Positions 35,202 to 43,472 of a stretch of DNA of 64,000 nucleotides are shown piece after piece. Position 1 is the first letter of the stretch. The number at the start of each line of letters is the position of its first letter. The notes beneath the pieces are model-generated. The model saw only the letters and a program-made list of their open reading frames with translations. It was not told the origin of the DNA and ran no database searches. This stretch comes from Gp6-AA40 sp035711805. GTDB lineage: Bacteria; Acidobacteriota; Vicinamibacteria; Vicinamibacterales; UBA2999. The translations under genes were made by a program, and so were the position numbers. Location: contig DASTBV010000052.1 of the NCBI GenBank assembly GCA_035711805.1, forward strand, positions 15,635 to 79,634, given 5' to 3'.

Positions 35202-35583
35202 TGATCTTCCCGCGCATCATCAGCATGTGCGGCCGGCACCAGTAATCGTAGCTGCCTGGTGTATCCGGAACAGCGAACAACACGTCCGCCGATTCGTTCC
35301 AGCCGATCGGATCAAGGGCCGCTCCCATAGCCGGGGCCGCGAAATCGTGCCGGATGCCGCGCTCCTCGTTGCGGAGGACGATGCGCACGCGTTCGCCGGC
35401 GTTGAGCCGAATCGTCGGGTTGGGCAGGCCGCCCTCCTCGAGATAAAACGCCATGCCACGGACGACGAGCGTGATCTCGCGCGGTGCCGGGCGCGTGAGC
35501 GCCACGGCAAACGCCCCGAGCAGCAGCACGGCGACTGCGGTCCCGATCAGCTTCACCGATACGTGTCTGCCCCAGAAACTCAT
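35173..35583 (-). CDS. Membrane-anchored cupredoxin
   Basis: 136 aa from ATG 35583 (ATGA overlap with the transporter gene). One N-terminal hydrophobic segment (VKLIGTAVAVLLLGAFAVAL) serves as anchor or signal. Type-1 copper ligands: histidine in RNEERGIRHDF, then cysteine and histidine (plus methionine) in YDYWCRPHMLMM. Probably carries electrons or copper in the periplasm for the adjacent multicopper oxidase. Confidence 0.85.
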   Translation of the reverse strand: MSFWGRHVSVKLIGTAVAVLLLGAFAVALTRPAPREITLVVRGMAFYLEEGGLPNPTIRLNAGERVRIVLRNEERGIRHDFAAPAMGAALDPIGWNESADVLFAVPDTPGSYDYWCRPHMLMMRGKIIVTAHDRDS

Positions 35584-36776
35584 CCGACCAGCATTCCTGT
35601 CACGTACATCACCGCAAATCCGGCAAGCAGCCCGCCCAGCACCGGCGTCGACGTAAAGGCGCGGGCGCGTTCGTCGCCACGGGAAATCTGCTGGGCGATC
35701 TGCAGCGTCACCTGAGCGATCGCCCCAACGCCAAGCGCCAGGAACAGCACCGACCACACAGGGGAATAGACGAGCCCGCCCAGCCACGCGCCGGCAATGG
35801 TCGGCACTCCACCAATCAGCCCCAGTTTCATCAGGTCCACCAGTCCGGTCTTCTGCCGCTCCTTTGCCAGCGGCGCGACAATCGCCAGCCCCTCAGTCGT
35901 GTTGTGAAGGGCGAATCCCACGATCAGCAAGGCTCCAAGCGTCGCCTCACCTAATGCGAAGGCCGATCCAATCGCCAGCCCTTCGCCAAAGTTATGCAGC
36001 CCGATCCCGATGGCGATCAGCAGCGCGAGCACCCAAGCCTTCGAGGCCCGGCCGCTTGCCCCGGGCGCCGTCGGGGGGCGGCGCGCTTTGAGCACGCCGC
36101 CAACCCATTCCAGAACCAGGTAGGCGGCGCCGGCAGCAAGCACGAACAGCACGCCACCCTGGAAGGAGCCCGGCAGTCCTCCGGCGGCCTCCAATCCTTC
36201 TTCGGCACCATCAACCAGCAGGAACAGCAGCAGGCCGACCGTCAGCGCCAGCAGGAAGTCCATGCCGCGCGACGACAGCCGCGACAGAACCGGGAACCAG
36301 AGCAACCCGATCGCCACAGGCAGGACGCCGACATACAGGCCGATCAGTGTGAAGACACCGAGGAACCGTCCGTTCGCCGTCGGTGTCGCCACGGCAACGG
36401 GGATCTCGTGCTCGAACGGCGTGCCGGTGGACGTGAGCACGCGGACGACGTGGGCATCGCCCTCGACCCACGGATACGGAATGGTCAGGGTCGTGCGGCC
36501 CAGATGCCGCAGCGACTGTCCGCGATCGGTCCGGAACGTCCAGAACGCGTCGTCCACCTGCACCTGGGCGATGGTGATGTCGTCGGGGCCATCGTTGAGA
36601 ACCGTCGCGACGATGGCGCCCGGCTCGAGGGTGACGCGCTGGAACGTCAAGCGCTCGACGGGCGGCGCGTTCGCTGCCCGCACAGCATCTGCGGGTCGCG
36701 ACCGGACGATGACCACGAGCAGCGCAGCAAGAATCGCCAGCGGAACGAGGGCCATCGCCCAGCTCTTAGCTGTCAC
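35580..36776 (-). CDS. ZIP-family metal transporter with periplasmic N-terminal domain
   Basis: 398 aa. Residues 1-25 are a membrane segment, ~35-130 a beta-rich extracytoplasmic domain (LTFQRVTLEPGAIVATVLNDGPDDITIAQVQVDDAFWTF) not usual in ZIPs. The rest is a multi-helix GufA-type ZIP with metal-site motifs GIGLHNFGEGLAIG and GFALHNTTEGLAIV. It moves zinc, iron or manganese into the cytoplasm. Overlaps the multicopper oxidase and cupredoxin genes. Confidence 0.88.
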   Translation of the reverse strand: MTAKSWAMALVPLAILAALLVVIVRSRPADAVRAANAPPVERLTFQRVTLEPGAIVATVLNDGPDDITIAQVQVDDAFWTFRTDRGQSLRHLGRTTLTIPYPWVEGDAHVVRVLTSTGTPFEHEIPVAVATPTANGRFLGVFTLIGLYVGVLPVAIGLLWFPVLSRLSSRGMDFLLALTVGLLLFLLVDGAEEGLEAAGGLPGSFQGGVLFVLAAGAAYLVLEWVGGVLKARRPPTAPGASGRASKAWVLALLIAIGIGLHNFGEGLAIGSAFALGEATLGALLIVGFALHNTTEGLAIVAPLAKERQKTGLVDLMKLGLIGGVPTIAGAWLGGLVYSPVWSVLFLALGVGAIAQVTLQIAQQISRGDERARAFTSTPVLGGLLAGFAVMYVTGMLVG

Positions 36777-37791
36777 GTTTCACCGCCCTGAACAGTCCCA
36801 TCCAGCCAAGCTCGGCGAACTCGCTCTGATGCGCATGGAACATGAAGTCGCCGGGATACCGGAAGGTGGTTTCGACGATCGCCCGCTCGCCCTGACAGAG
36901 CATGAGCGTGTCGGTGCGCTCGTTCGGCGCGAGCGACGTACCCGTGCGGAACACGTCGAAGAACATGCCGTGCAGGTGCAGGCTGTTGATCAGATCGAAC
37001 TCCGTGACGTTGATCAGGTAGATGCGCACGAGACGGCCGACGGTGACCTCGATCGGCTCCTGCATGTAGGCGTTCGCGATCGTGTTCACCGCGTAGACTT
37101 CGTTCTCCGCGTCGAAGTTCGTGTCGAACGCGTTCATCACCATGACGAACTCGTCCGCCGGCGGCCGGCCGGCGCGCGGATCGATGATGAAGGCGCCGTA
37201 CAGTCCCTTGTGGATGTGACGCTTCAGCGGAACCGTGTGGCAGTGATAGAGGTGCAGCCCGAACGGGTCGGCGTCGAACTCGTAGACGAACGTCTGTCCC
37301 GGGTGCACCTCCTGGCCGTGCAGCGCGCCGTCCATTTCCGGTGGATGCCACCCGTGGAAGTGCATCGTGTGCGGATGCGTCCCGGCATTCCTGAAGGTGA
37401 CCTTGACGCGATCGCCTTCGGTGGCGCGAATGGTCGGGCCGGGAACCTGTCCGTTGTAGGTCCACGCGGGGAAAAACATCCCGGGGGCGATCTCGATCTC
37501 GCGATCGACGGCGTAGATCTCGTACTCGCGGAGCAAGGTTCCGTCGGGCCGCTTCGTCTCGCGATAGAACTTCGACCGCTCTGCCGGCGGAACATCGGCG
37601 AAGTTCCACGCGCGCAGATACTTCGACGGCGACAGCTGATCGCTGACGACACGGCCGATCACACCCATTGAGTGGTTGTCGTGCGCGGACGGCAGCGGTT
37701 GGGGCGCCTGCCCGCCGAGTCGTGAGACAGCCGCGCCGACCAGGGACGTCACGCCAATTGACTGAAGCCAGGTCCGCCTGCTGAATTTCAT
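36766..37791 (-). CDS. Tat-exported multicopper oxidase
   Basis: 341 aa with a twin-arginine signal (KFSRRTWLQSIG). Two cupredoxin domains; copper ligands in HTMHFHGWHPPE, HLYHCHTVPLKRHIHKGLYG, SLHLHGMFF and MFHAHQSEFAELGWMG. The short two-domain layout resembles nitrite-reductase-like and small laccase proteins. Its neighbours (ZIP, cupredoxin, divergent MntR/DtxR regulator) favour metal oxidation or detoxification, but the substrate is not known. Confidence 0.88.
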   Translation of the reverse strand: MKFSRRTWLQSIGVTSLVGAAVSRLGGQAPQPLPSAHDNHSMGVIGRVVSDQLSPSKYLRAWNFADVPPAERSKFYRETKRPDGTLLREYEIYAVDREIEIAPGMFFPAWTYNGQVPGPTIRATEGDRVKVTFRNAGTHPHTMHFHGWHPPEMDGALHGQEVHPGQTFVYEFDADPFGLHLYHCHTVPLKRHIHKGLYGAFIIDPRAGRPPADEFVMVMNAFDTNFDAENEVYAVNTIANAYMQEPIEVTVGRLVRIYLINVTEFDLINSLHLHGMFFDVFRTGTSLAPNERTDTLMLCQGERAIVETTFRYPGDFMFHAHQSEFAELGWMGLFRAVKRDS

Positions 37792-37852
37792 AATTTTGAC
37801 TCTTCAAAAATACGACTGAGAGTGGTAAAAAGTCAATCTAGGGTTTCACGAA

Positions 37853-37867
37853 CTTAGTTGCACTAGG
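37853..37867. promoter_or_regulatory. Candidate DtxR/MntR operator in divergent promoter
   Basis: CTTAGT-TGC-ACTAGG is a near-perfect inverted repeat (one mismatch) 6 bp before the regulator start and ~60 bp from the divergent oxidase start. TTAG-type half sites are typical of DtxR/IdeR-class repressors. Confidence 0.5.
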
Positions 37868-37873
37868 GATCAA

Positions 37874-39349
37874 ATGCTGCCATCAAGCACCGTAGAGAAC
37901 TATCTGAAGGCGATTTACGCCGGGACCGCCGGCCTTCAGGCACCTCATCGCCTGCTGCCGATGGGGCAATTAGCCTCGGCCCTCGGCGTCACACCCGGCA
38001 CCGCCACGACGATGGTCAAGACGCTGTCGGAGTCCGGGCTCGTCGAGTACGAGCCGTACGCCGGGGTGGCGCTCACTTCAGCAGGCGAAAAACTCGCGGC
38101 GCTGGTGCTCCGCCGCCACCGGCTCATCGAGCTCTTCCTCGTGCGGTTCATGGGATACGCGTGGGACGAGGTGCACGACGAGGCCGAACAGCTCGAACAC
38201 GTGGTCAGCGATCGCCTGATCGAACGCATCGACGAGATGCTCGGCAGGCCGGAAGCCGATCCGCACGGCGACCCGATTCCAAATTCGGAAGGGCTGGTGA
38301 AGCCGCAGCATGCGCAAAGCCTGCTGACGTGTCCGTTGGGCACGCCGGTGACGGTCAGCCGCGTAATCGATCAGGACAAAGTGTTCCTGCGCTTCATCGA
38401 GCAGAACGATCTGAAGCCTGGTGAGGCGATCGAGGTGGAGGAACGTGACGAGGCGTCCGACAGCGTCCGCGTGCGCGGCAAGAACGATCGGCGCATCGTG
38501 ATTGGAACCCGCGCGGCGTCCAAGCTGCTCGTACACGTGGCGCGAGCGATGCTGCTCTGCGTCGCGCTCGCCGGATCGGCGTACGCGCAGGAAAAGCCGG
38601 AGACCGCCGTGGGCAGCGCCCGCCCGTGGGAGATCACCGACAACTCATTCCTCGTCGAAGAGGCATTCAACCAGGAGCCGGGAATCTTCCAGAACATCTT
38701 CGGCATCTACCGCCCGGGAGACGGATCGTGGGTGTCGGCTGTGACGCAGGAGTGGCCCGTCCGCAGCCAGGCTCACCAGTTGTCTTATACGGTCGCCTTC
38801 GGAGGCGCCGGCTCCGGCTCGGGAATCGGCGATGTGCTGCTGCACTATCGTTTGCAGCTCTGGAGTGAGTCGCCAGGGCGGCCCGCGTTCTCGCCTCGTG
38901 TGTCCCTGGTCTTTCCGACAGGAGACGCGGCGAAAGGATTGGGCGGCGGCAGCCCGGGCTGGGAAGTCAATCTGCCGTTCAGCAAGCAGGTTCGCGACCT
39001 CTATTTCCACTGGAATGCGGGATTCACTCACCTGCCGTCCGCGGAAGGCGACGCCGCCGAACACAGTCTGCTGACGCCGCGAATCGCCGCAAGCGGCATC
39101 TGGCGCGTCCGCCCGATGCTGAACCTGATGCTCGAAAGCGTGTTCGAGTGGGCCGAGGAAATCGACGGCATTGCGACCGGGCGAACGTACGGAACGACCG
39201 TCATCCCCGGGGTGCGAACGGGCTGGGATATCGGCGACGCGCAAACGATCGTCGGCATAGGCGTCCCCATTTCATTCGCAGCGGGAGCGACCGATGCCGG
39301 CGTCTTCGGCTACCTCTCCTACGAACTTCCATTCATGCGGACGCGTTAG
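37874..39349 (+). CDS. DtxR/MntR-type regulator fused in frame to an outer-membrane barrel
   Basis: 491 codons without a stop. Residues 1-~222 are a metal-dependent repressor: winged helix (SSTVENYLKAIY...LASALGVTPGTATTMVKTLSESGLVEY), dimerisation/metal helix (RRHRLIELFLVRFMGYAWDEVHDEAEQLEHVVSDRL) and an SH3/FeoA-like end. From M226 a clean signal peptide begins (MLLCVALAGSAYAQ), followed by a barrel-type domain ending YLSYELPFMRTR. Three codons before M226, a CGA (38543-38545) is one transition from TGA. Either a stop was lost, or the second protein is made from its own internal start. Divergent from the oxidase operon. Confidence 0.8.
   Translation: MLPSSTVENYLKAIYAGTAGLQAPHRLLPMGQLASALGVTPGTATTMVKTLSESGLVEYEPYAGVALTSAGEKLAALVLRRHRLIELFLVRFMGYAWDEVHDEAEQLEHVVSDRLIERIDEMLGRPEADPHGDPIPNSEGLVKPQHAQSLLTCPLGTPVTVSRVIDQDKVFLRFIEQNDLKPGEAIEVEERDEASDSVRVRGKNDRRIVIGTRAASKLLVHVARAMLLCVALAGSAYAQEKPETAVGSARPWEITDNSFLVEEAFNQEPGIFQNIFGIYRPGDGSWVSAVTQEWPVRSQAHQLSYTVAFGGAGSGSGIGDVLLHYRLQLWSESPGRPAFSPRVSLVFPTGDAAKGLGGGSPGWEVNLPFSKQVRDLYFHWNAGFTHLPSAEGDAAEHSLLTPRIAASGIWRVRPMLNLMLESVFEWAEEIDGIATGRTYGTTVIPGVRTGWDIGDAQTIVGIGVPISFAAGATDAGVFGYLSYELPFMRTR
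38549..39349 (+). CDS. Outer-membrane beta-barrel protein from internal start
   Basis: 266 aa if initiated at ATG 38549, in frame with the regulator above. Signal peptide MLLCVALAGSAYAQ, then alternating-hydrophobicity strands (GIGDVLLHYRLQLWSESPGRPAFSPRVSLVFPT; TYGTTVIPGVRTGWDIG) and a final aromatic residue near the end, as in phenol-degradation MetA-like barrels. No ribosome site is obvious within the coding sequence before it. Confidence 0.6.
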   Translation: MLLCVALAGSAYAQEKPETAVGSARPWEITDNSFLVEEAFNQEPGIFQNIFGIYRPGDGSWVSAVTQEWPVRSQAHQLSYTVAFGGAGSGSGIGDVLLHYRLQLWSESPGRPAFSPRVSLVFPTGDAAKGLGGGSPGWEVNLPFSKQVRDLYFHWNAGFTHLPSAEGDAAEHSLLTPRIAASGIWRVRPMLNLMLESVFEWAEEIDGIATGRTYGTTVIPGVRTGWDIGDAQTIVGIGVPISFAAGATDAGVFGYLSYELPFMRTR

Positions 39350-39368
39350 AGCCTTCTTCAGACTGCAT

Positions 39369-39435
39369 AGCCACGGAGACACGAAGTCACGGAGAAATCT
39401 GATCTAACACTCCGTGTTTCCGTGCCTTCGTGGCT
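39369..39435. repeat. Inverted AGCCACGGAGACACGAAG repeat
   Basis: Left arm 39369-39394 and right arm 39410-39435 are imperfect complements around a 15-bp loop. It fills the convergent gap between the barrel gene and gph and supplies the gph stop codon. Confidence 0.8.
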
Positions 39436-40153
39436 ACGGGGATGTAGAAGCAAACGCCGCCAGCACCTCGCGCAGCGCGCCGGCGTCGGCAGCCACGCGG
39501 TCTTCGGGGCGCAGCCGCTCGTCCGGAAAAGCCTCGTAGCCGAACCCAAACGACACGATGCAGCAGCGGACACCTGCACGGACTGCGGTTTCATGGTCGA
39601 TCGTCGAATCGCCGACGAGCATGGACGTCGCGGGCGCCGCTCCCGCCTGGTGAATCAACGCGTTCAGCGACGACGGATCCGGTTTTCTCGGCATCGGCCC
39701 ATCACCGCCGACGACGAAGTCAAAGAGGTCGCGAATCCCAAGCGCCTCGAGAATCCGTTCGCTCGGCCCCAGCGGCTTGTTCGTCAGCACGGCAACGCGG
39801 CCCAGCGTCCGCGCAAACCGGACCGCCTCCTCCATGCCCGCGTAGACGCGGGTATGCCGCAGCAGATGGGTGTCGTAGATCTCGAGAAAACGCGTCACCG
39901 CCGCACGTGCGTCCGTCGACGGCGCTCGGGACAGGTTGGTCACACCAGCCGCGGTCAGTGCCCGGCGGACGAGCAGAGCCGCACCCTCGCCCACCATCCG
40001 CGCGATCGCTTCTTCCGGCAGCGGCGAGCCGCCAAGCTCGATGATCAGTTCATTCGCGGAGTCGGCGAGATCGCGCCGAGAGTCGACAAGCGTGCCGTCC
40101 AGGTCGAACGCGATCAGGCGGCGTAGGTCGCCCACGAGGTCGGCGTTTCCCAC
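39434..40153 (-). CDS. gph: Phosphoglycolate phosphatase-like HAD hydrolase
   Basis: 239 aa. HAD motif I DLDGTLVDS, motif II LTNKPLGPSERIL, lysine in RKPDP and acidic motif LVGDSTIDHETAVRAG. Likely dephosphorylates 2-phosphoglycolate. The start shown overlaps queD by 40 bases; a GTG at 40135 would shorten the overlap and lose six residues. The stop lies in a repeat. Confidence 0.85.
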   Translation of the reverse strand: MGNADLVGDLRRLIAFDLDGTLVDSRRDLADSANELIIELGGSPLPEEAIARMVGEGAALLVRRALTAAGVTNLSRAPSTDARAAVTRFLEIYDTHLLRHTRVYAGMEEAVRFARTLGRVAVLTNKPLGPSERILEALGIRDLFDFVVGGDGPMPRKPDPSSLNALIHQAGAAPATSMLVGDSTIDHETAVRAGVRCCIVSFGFGYEAFPDERLRPEDRVAADAGALREVLAAFASTSP

Positions 40154-40515
40154 ACGGTGACGCGCGACACCGGCAGTCCTCGTTCGCGCGACATGTCGAA
40201 AATGAGCTGGGCGATGCGCTCCACGGTCGGATTGCTCTCGAGCAGGTACATCGGCTCGCCAAGCTGCCGCAGCGCCTCGGCGAGCGGGTCGTCCCTGCGC
40301 AGGATCATCTTGTGATCGAGCTCACTGTCGATCCACCCCTTGACGATCCGCTTGATGTCGGTGAAGTCCGCGACCATGTTCCGTCCGTCGAGCCGCTCGG
40401 CCCTGACGTCTATTTCGACGATGGCGTTGTGGCCGTGCGGATGACGGCACACGCCGTCGTAATCCATCAATCGATGGCCGTAGCAGAACTCGATCCTCTT
40501 GGTGACGGAGTACAT
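40114..40515 (-). CDS. queD: 6-carboxytetrahydropterin synthase
   Basis: Early step of preQ0/queuosine synthesis from dihydroneopterin triphosphate. 133 aa. Zinc histidines in FCYGHRLMDYDGVCRHPHGHN (H16 and the HPHGH pair). The cysteine of VCRHPHGHN and the glutamate in VWETPTSWATY complete the site. Divergent from queC with 28 bp between them, sharing a promoter region. Confidence 0.92.
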   Translation of the reverse strand: MYSVTKRIEFCYGHRLMDYDGVCRHPHGHNAIVEIDVRAERLDGRNMVADFTDIKRIVKGWIDSELDHKMILRRDDPLAEALRQLGEPMYLLESNPTVERIAQLIFDMSRERGLPVSRVTVWETPTSWATYAA

Positions 40516-40543
40516 AGAACTGTAATGTTAGTGCCGCGAGGCT

Positions 40544-41245
40544 GTGCCGTTGACTCAAACTGCGCCGATCGGGCCGGTCAGGCCGGCGAGTGCCGTGCTG
40601 TTCTCCGCCGGACTCGACAGCGCCGTGCTTGCCGCCGCCGAGGCGCGGAACGGTGGCGTTCATGCCGTGTACGTGAGTTGCGGGCTGGCCTGGGAAGCCG
40701 AGGAACTCGAAGCGACCAGCCGTCTGCTCGCCGCGCCGGCCTTCGCCGGCGTTGAATCGCTTACCCGCCTCACCTTTACCGCGCGGGACTTGTACCCCGC
40801 CACGCACTGGGCGCTGACCGGACAGCCGCCGGCGTTCGACACCCCGGACGAGGACGTGTACCTGACGGGCCGGAACATCATGCTGCTCAGCAAGGCGGCC
40901 ATCTACTGCGCGCAGCACGACCTGCACCGCGTCGTCCTGGCCACCCTCGCACACAATCCGTTCCCCGACGCGACCGCGGAATTCTTCGCCGCGATGGGCC
41001 GCGCGCTCTCGCTCGGCCTCAATCACACGATCGAGATCGGCACGCCGTTCGCCACGATGGAAAAACGTGATGTCGTCCGGCTGGGTCTCGAGTTGGGGGT
41101 TCCGCTGGAGCTGACGCTCTCGTGTATGAACCCACAGGCGGGACGGCATTGCGGTCTGTGCAGCAAGTGCCGCGAACGCCGCGATGCCTTTCTGGAAGCT
41201 GGCATCGACGATCGGACCGAGTACGCGACCGCGCCAGTACGATGA
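40544..41245 (+). CDS. queC: 7-cyano-7-deazaguanine synthase
   Basis: ATP-dependent conversion of 7-carboxy-7-deazaguanine to preQ0. 233 aa from GTG 40544. PP-loop LFSAGLDSAVLA. The C-terminal zinc motif C-x7-C-x2-C-x2-C is in LSCMNPQAGRHCGLCSKCRERRDAF. The region VYLTGRNIMLLSKAAIYCA is typical. With queD it covers two of the preQ0 steps; queE and queF are not seen. Confidence 0.92.
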   Translation: MPLTQTAPIGPVRPASAVLFSAGLDSAVLAAAEARNGGVHAVYVSCGLAWEAEELEATSRLLAAPAFAGVESLTRLTFTARDLYPATHWALTGQPPAFDTPDEDVYLTGRNIMLLSKAAIYCAQHDLHRVVLATLAHNPFPDATAEFFAAMGRALSLGLNHTIEIGTPFATMEKRDVVRLGLELGVPLELTLSCMNPQAGRHCGLCSKCRERRDAFLEAGIDDRTEYATAPVR

Positions 41246-41255
41246 GGGGGATTTT

Positions 41256-41311
41256 GTGGGGCGAGCCTTTCAGGCTCGCCTCGCGAACCCGAAGGGTTCG
41301 CGCCACGATCA
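41256..41311. repeat. Two-hairpin repeat element, copy B
   Basis: Starts GTGGGGCG and ends GCGCCACGATCA. Stems GGCGAGCCT/AGGCTCGCC and GCGAACCC/GGGTTCGC. It sits between the convergent queC and DUF4097 genes. Confidence 0.8.
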
Positions 41312-41322
41312 GTAAGGGCCCT

Positions 41323-42222
41323 CTACCGCGCGACGATTCTGATCGAGCCGTCGCCCGTGCGAAGCGTCAGCACCTCTCCGCCGGCGCCAACCTGTCCGCG
41401 CATGACACGCCGGCGCTGGCCTTCCCCGACGGGACGTGTCAGAGCGATGTCGCCGCTCGCTGAGATCGCCCCATCTCCCGTCCGCGCGTCAACGTCCGCG
41501 TTGAAATCGGGCGGCAGGCGGATCGTGACGCCGCCATCGCCCGAGCTGATCGTCCACTCACGCTGCATCGTGCTTCCAGCCAGAGCATCGATCGCGATTG
41601 AACCGTCGCCGGTATGCGCCCGCAGTGCGCCGAACCGGCCGCTCATGTCCACGCCGCCATCGCCGGTACTGACGACCACCATTCCACCGAGCTCGCGCGC
41701 CGACACGGACCCGTCGCCAGTACTGACGGTGATGTCACCATCGATCCGCTGCAACCGCACCGAACCGTCGCCGGTCCTCAGCTCGAGCCGGCCGGACAGA
41801 TCGCGGGCGTCGATGGAACCGTCTGCCGTTCGCGCTTCGAGATTCAGCGTGCGCGGAACCGTGACCATCATGCGAACGCTCGGGGAACGGTGCATATGCA
41901 GCAGAAAGCCCCGGCGATCGGGGTGTTTCGCTTCGATCAGCACGTTACCGCCGGCCTCGGATGTCTCGACCTCGATCACTTTCGCGTCTACCGCCGTTTC
42001 AGCGCGCCGCTCGATGTCGAGCAGGATTTCGTCGCGATCCCACGACCGCAGCTCGATGGAGCCGTCGAAGGTCCGAATCGTCACGTTGGGACTGCCCGTC
42101 AGCGGGATGCGTCTCTGCTCGCGAACAGTGACACCCTGACCATCCATTCCGTGCACGTCGATGGTGCAGGCGGCGCTGGCAAGTGCGGCCGACCCAAGCA
42201 GGCAAAGGGCGAGGTTCTTCAT
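41323..42222 (-). CDS. DUF4097 beta-helix-like exported protein
   Basis: 299 aa. Signal with a possible lipobox (ALASAAC). From residue ~40 the chain is a run of short beta repeats around a TGDGSI/DGSV motif (LELRTGDGSVRLQRIDGDITVSTGDGSVSARELGGMVVVSTGDGGVDM), a DUF4097 adhesin-like solenoid. About ten turns are visible. Such proteins sit in the envelope; binding partner unknown. Confidence 0.85.
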   Translation of the reverse strand: MKNLALCLLGSAALASAACTIDVHGMDGQGVTVREQRRIPLTGSPNVTIRTFDGSIELRSWDRDEILLDIERRAETAVDAKVIEVETSEAGGNVLIEAKHPDRRGFLLHMHRSPSVRMMVTVPRTLNLEARTADGSIDARDLSGRLELRTGDGSVRLQRIDGDITVSTGDGSVSARELGGMVVVSTGDGGVDMSGRFGALRAHTGDGSIAIDALAGSTMQREWTISSGDGGVTIRLPPDFNADVDARTGDGAISASGDIALTRPVGEGQRRRVMRGQVGAGGEVLTLRTGDGSIRIVAR

Positions 42223-42254
42223 GGCAGCTTAGACGCGTCGGCGTGGTTCGATGT

Positions 42255-43457
42255 TCACCCGGCCGGGAGCGGGGTGTGCGGCCAGACCTGGGTCCCGCCG
42301 ACGAAGGTGCGAACGACTCGAAGATCACGGTCGAGCACGACGACGTCGGCCTGCGCGCCTTCAGCGATCCGTCCGAGCTGGCCAAGGCCCAACTGGCGGG
42401 CAGGTGTGGTCGAGCACATGAGCACGGCATCGATTACCGGCTGCCGGAACGCCGTGACGAGGTTCCGGAAGGCGCGATCCATCGTCAACGTGCTCCCCGC
42501 CAGTGTTCCATCGTCGAGAAACGCCGCCTCGTCACGAACGTGAATCGTCTGTCCGCCGAGCACAGCGGCCGAACCCACAGGCTGGCCGGCGCCGGAGGTC
42601 GCGTCGGTGATGGCCATGACGCCAGACGGTCCCTTCGCACCGATGGCGACCGCACACATCGCCGGGTGCACATGGTATCCGTCGCAAATCAGCTCGGCTG
42701 AAACGTCATGACGCGCAAGGACCGCGCCCGCCAGTCCCGGAGCACGATGGGCGATTGGCGTCATCCGGTTGAAGAGATGCGTGGCATGTCTCGCACCCGC
42801 CTCGATTGCCGCGACCGCCGTGTCGAAATCCGCACCCGAGTGCCCCAGAGACACGATATGGCCCGCGCCTGTGAGCGCCCGTACCAGATCGATCCCGCCG
42901 GGAAGCTCCGGCGCCAGCGTGACGATACCGACGCTGGGGCGTGCGTGTTCGATGACGTCGAGAATCTGCGGGCCGGTGAACGGCCATGCCACGGCACCGC
43001 GATGCTCGTCCGGCGTCCTGAGGCACTTGAGCGGCTGTGCGCCGCGGAAGTCGGGGTTGATGAAATTGCTCTCGAGGTGCGCCGGCAGCACGCGAGCGGC
43101 ATTCGCGCGCGGCGCGCCGGCGGCGGCGCTCACCTGTTCCAGAAAGAGCTGCAGATCGTCCGGGCCGCACGCCACGGTGGTGGGACAAAAGGCGGTGACG
43201 CCATAACGCGGCAGCTCACCGGCGATCCGCGCGACTACGTCTCCGCCGTCGAGCGTGTCATGACCGGCGATGCCGTGCACGTGCACGTCGATGAACCCGG
43301 GAACGACGTAGCAGTCGGAGACGTCGACGATCGCCGCACCCGCAGGCGCGGCTGGCGCCGCCGAAACGGCCGCAATGCGGCTGTCGTCGAGGATGATGGA
43401 CGCACGCTCGCGAATCTTGCCGGGCAGTACGACGTCGCCGCCATTGAGGACGATCAT
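42255..43457 (-). CDS. nagA: N-acetylglucosamine-6-phosphate deacetylase
   Basis: Recycles amino sugars from peptidoglycan or chitin. 400 aa amidohydrolase. Metal ligands and catalytic residues: FIDVHVHGIAGHD, HLESNFINP (metal glutamate), SLGHSGAD, HATHLFN and the catalytic aspartate in AITDATSG. No nagB or transporter is adjacent. Confidence 0.94.
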   Translation of the reverse strand: MIVLNGGDVVLPGKIRERASIILDDSRIAAVSAAPAAPAGAAIVDVSDCYVVPGFIDVHVHGIAGHDTLDGGDVVARIAGELPRYGVTAFCPTTVACGPDDLQLFLEQVSAAAGAPRANAARVLPAHLESNFINPDFRGAQPLKCLRTPDEHRGAVAWPFTGPQILDVIEHARPSVGIVTLAPELPGGIDLVRALTGAGHIVSLGHSGADFDTAVAAIEAGARHATHLFNRMTPIAHRAPGLAGAVLARHDVSAELICDGYHVHPAMCAVAIGAKGPSGVMAITDATSGAGQPVGSAAVLGGQTIHVRDEAAFLDDGTLAGSTLTMDRAFRNLVTAFRQPVIDAVLMCSTTPARQLGLGQLGRIAEGAQADVVVLDRDLRVVRTFVGGTQVWPHTPLPAG

Positions 43458-43472
43458 GCCGGGCGCGACTTC

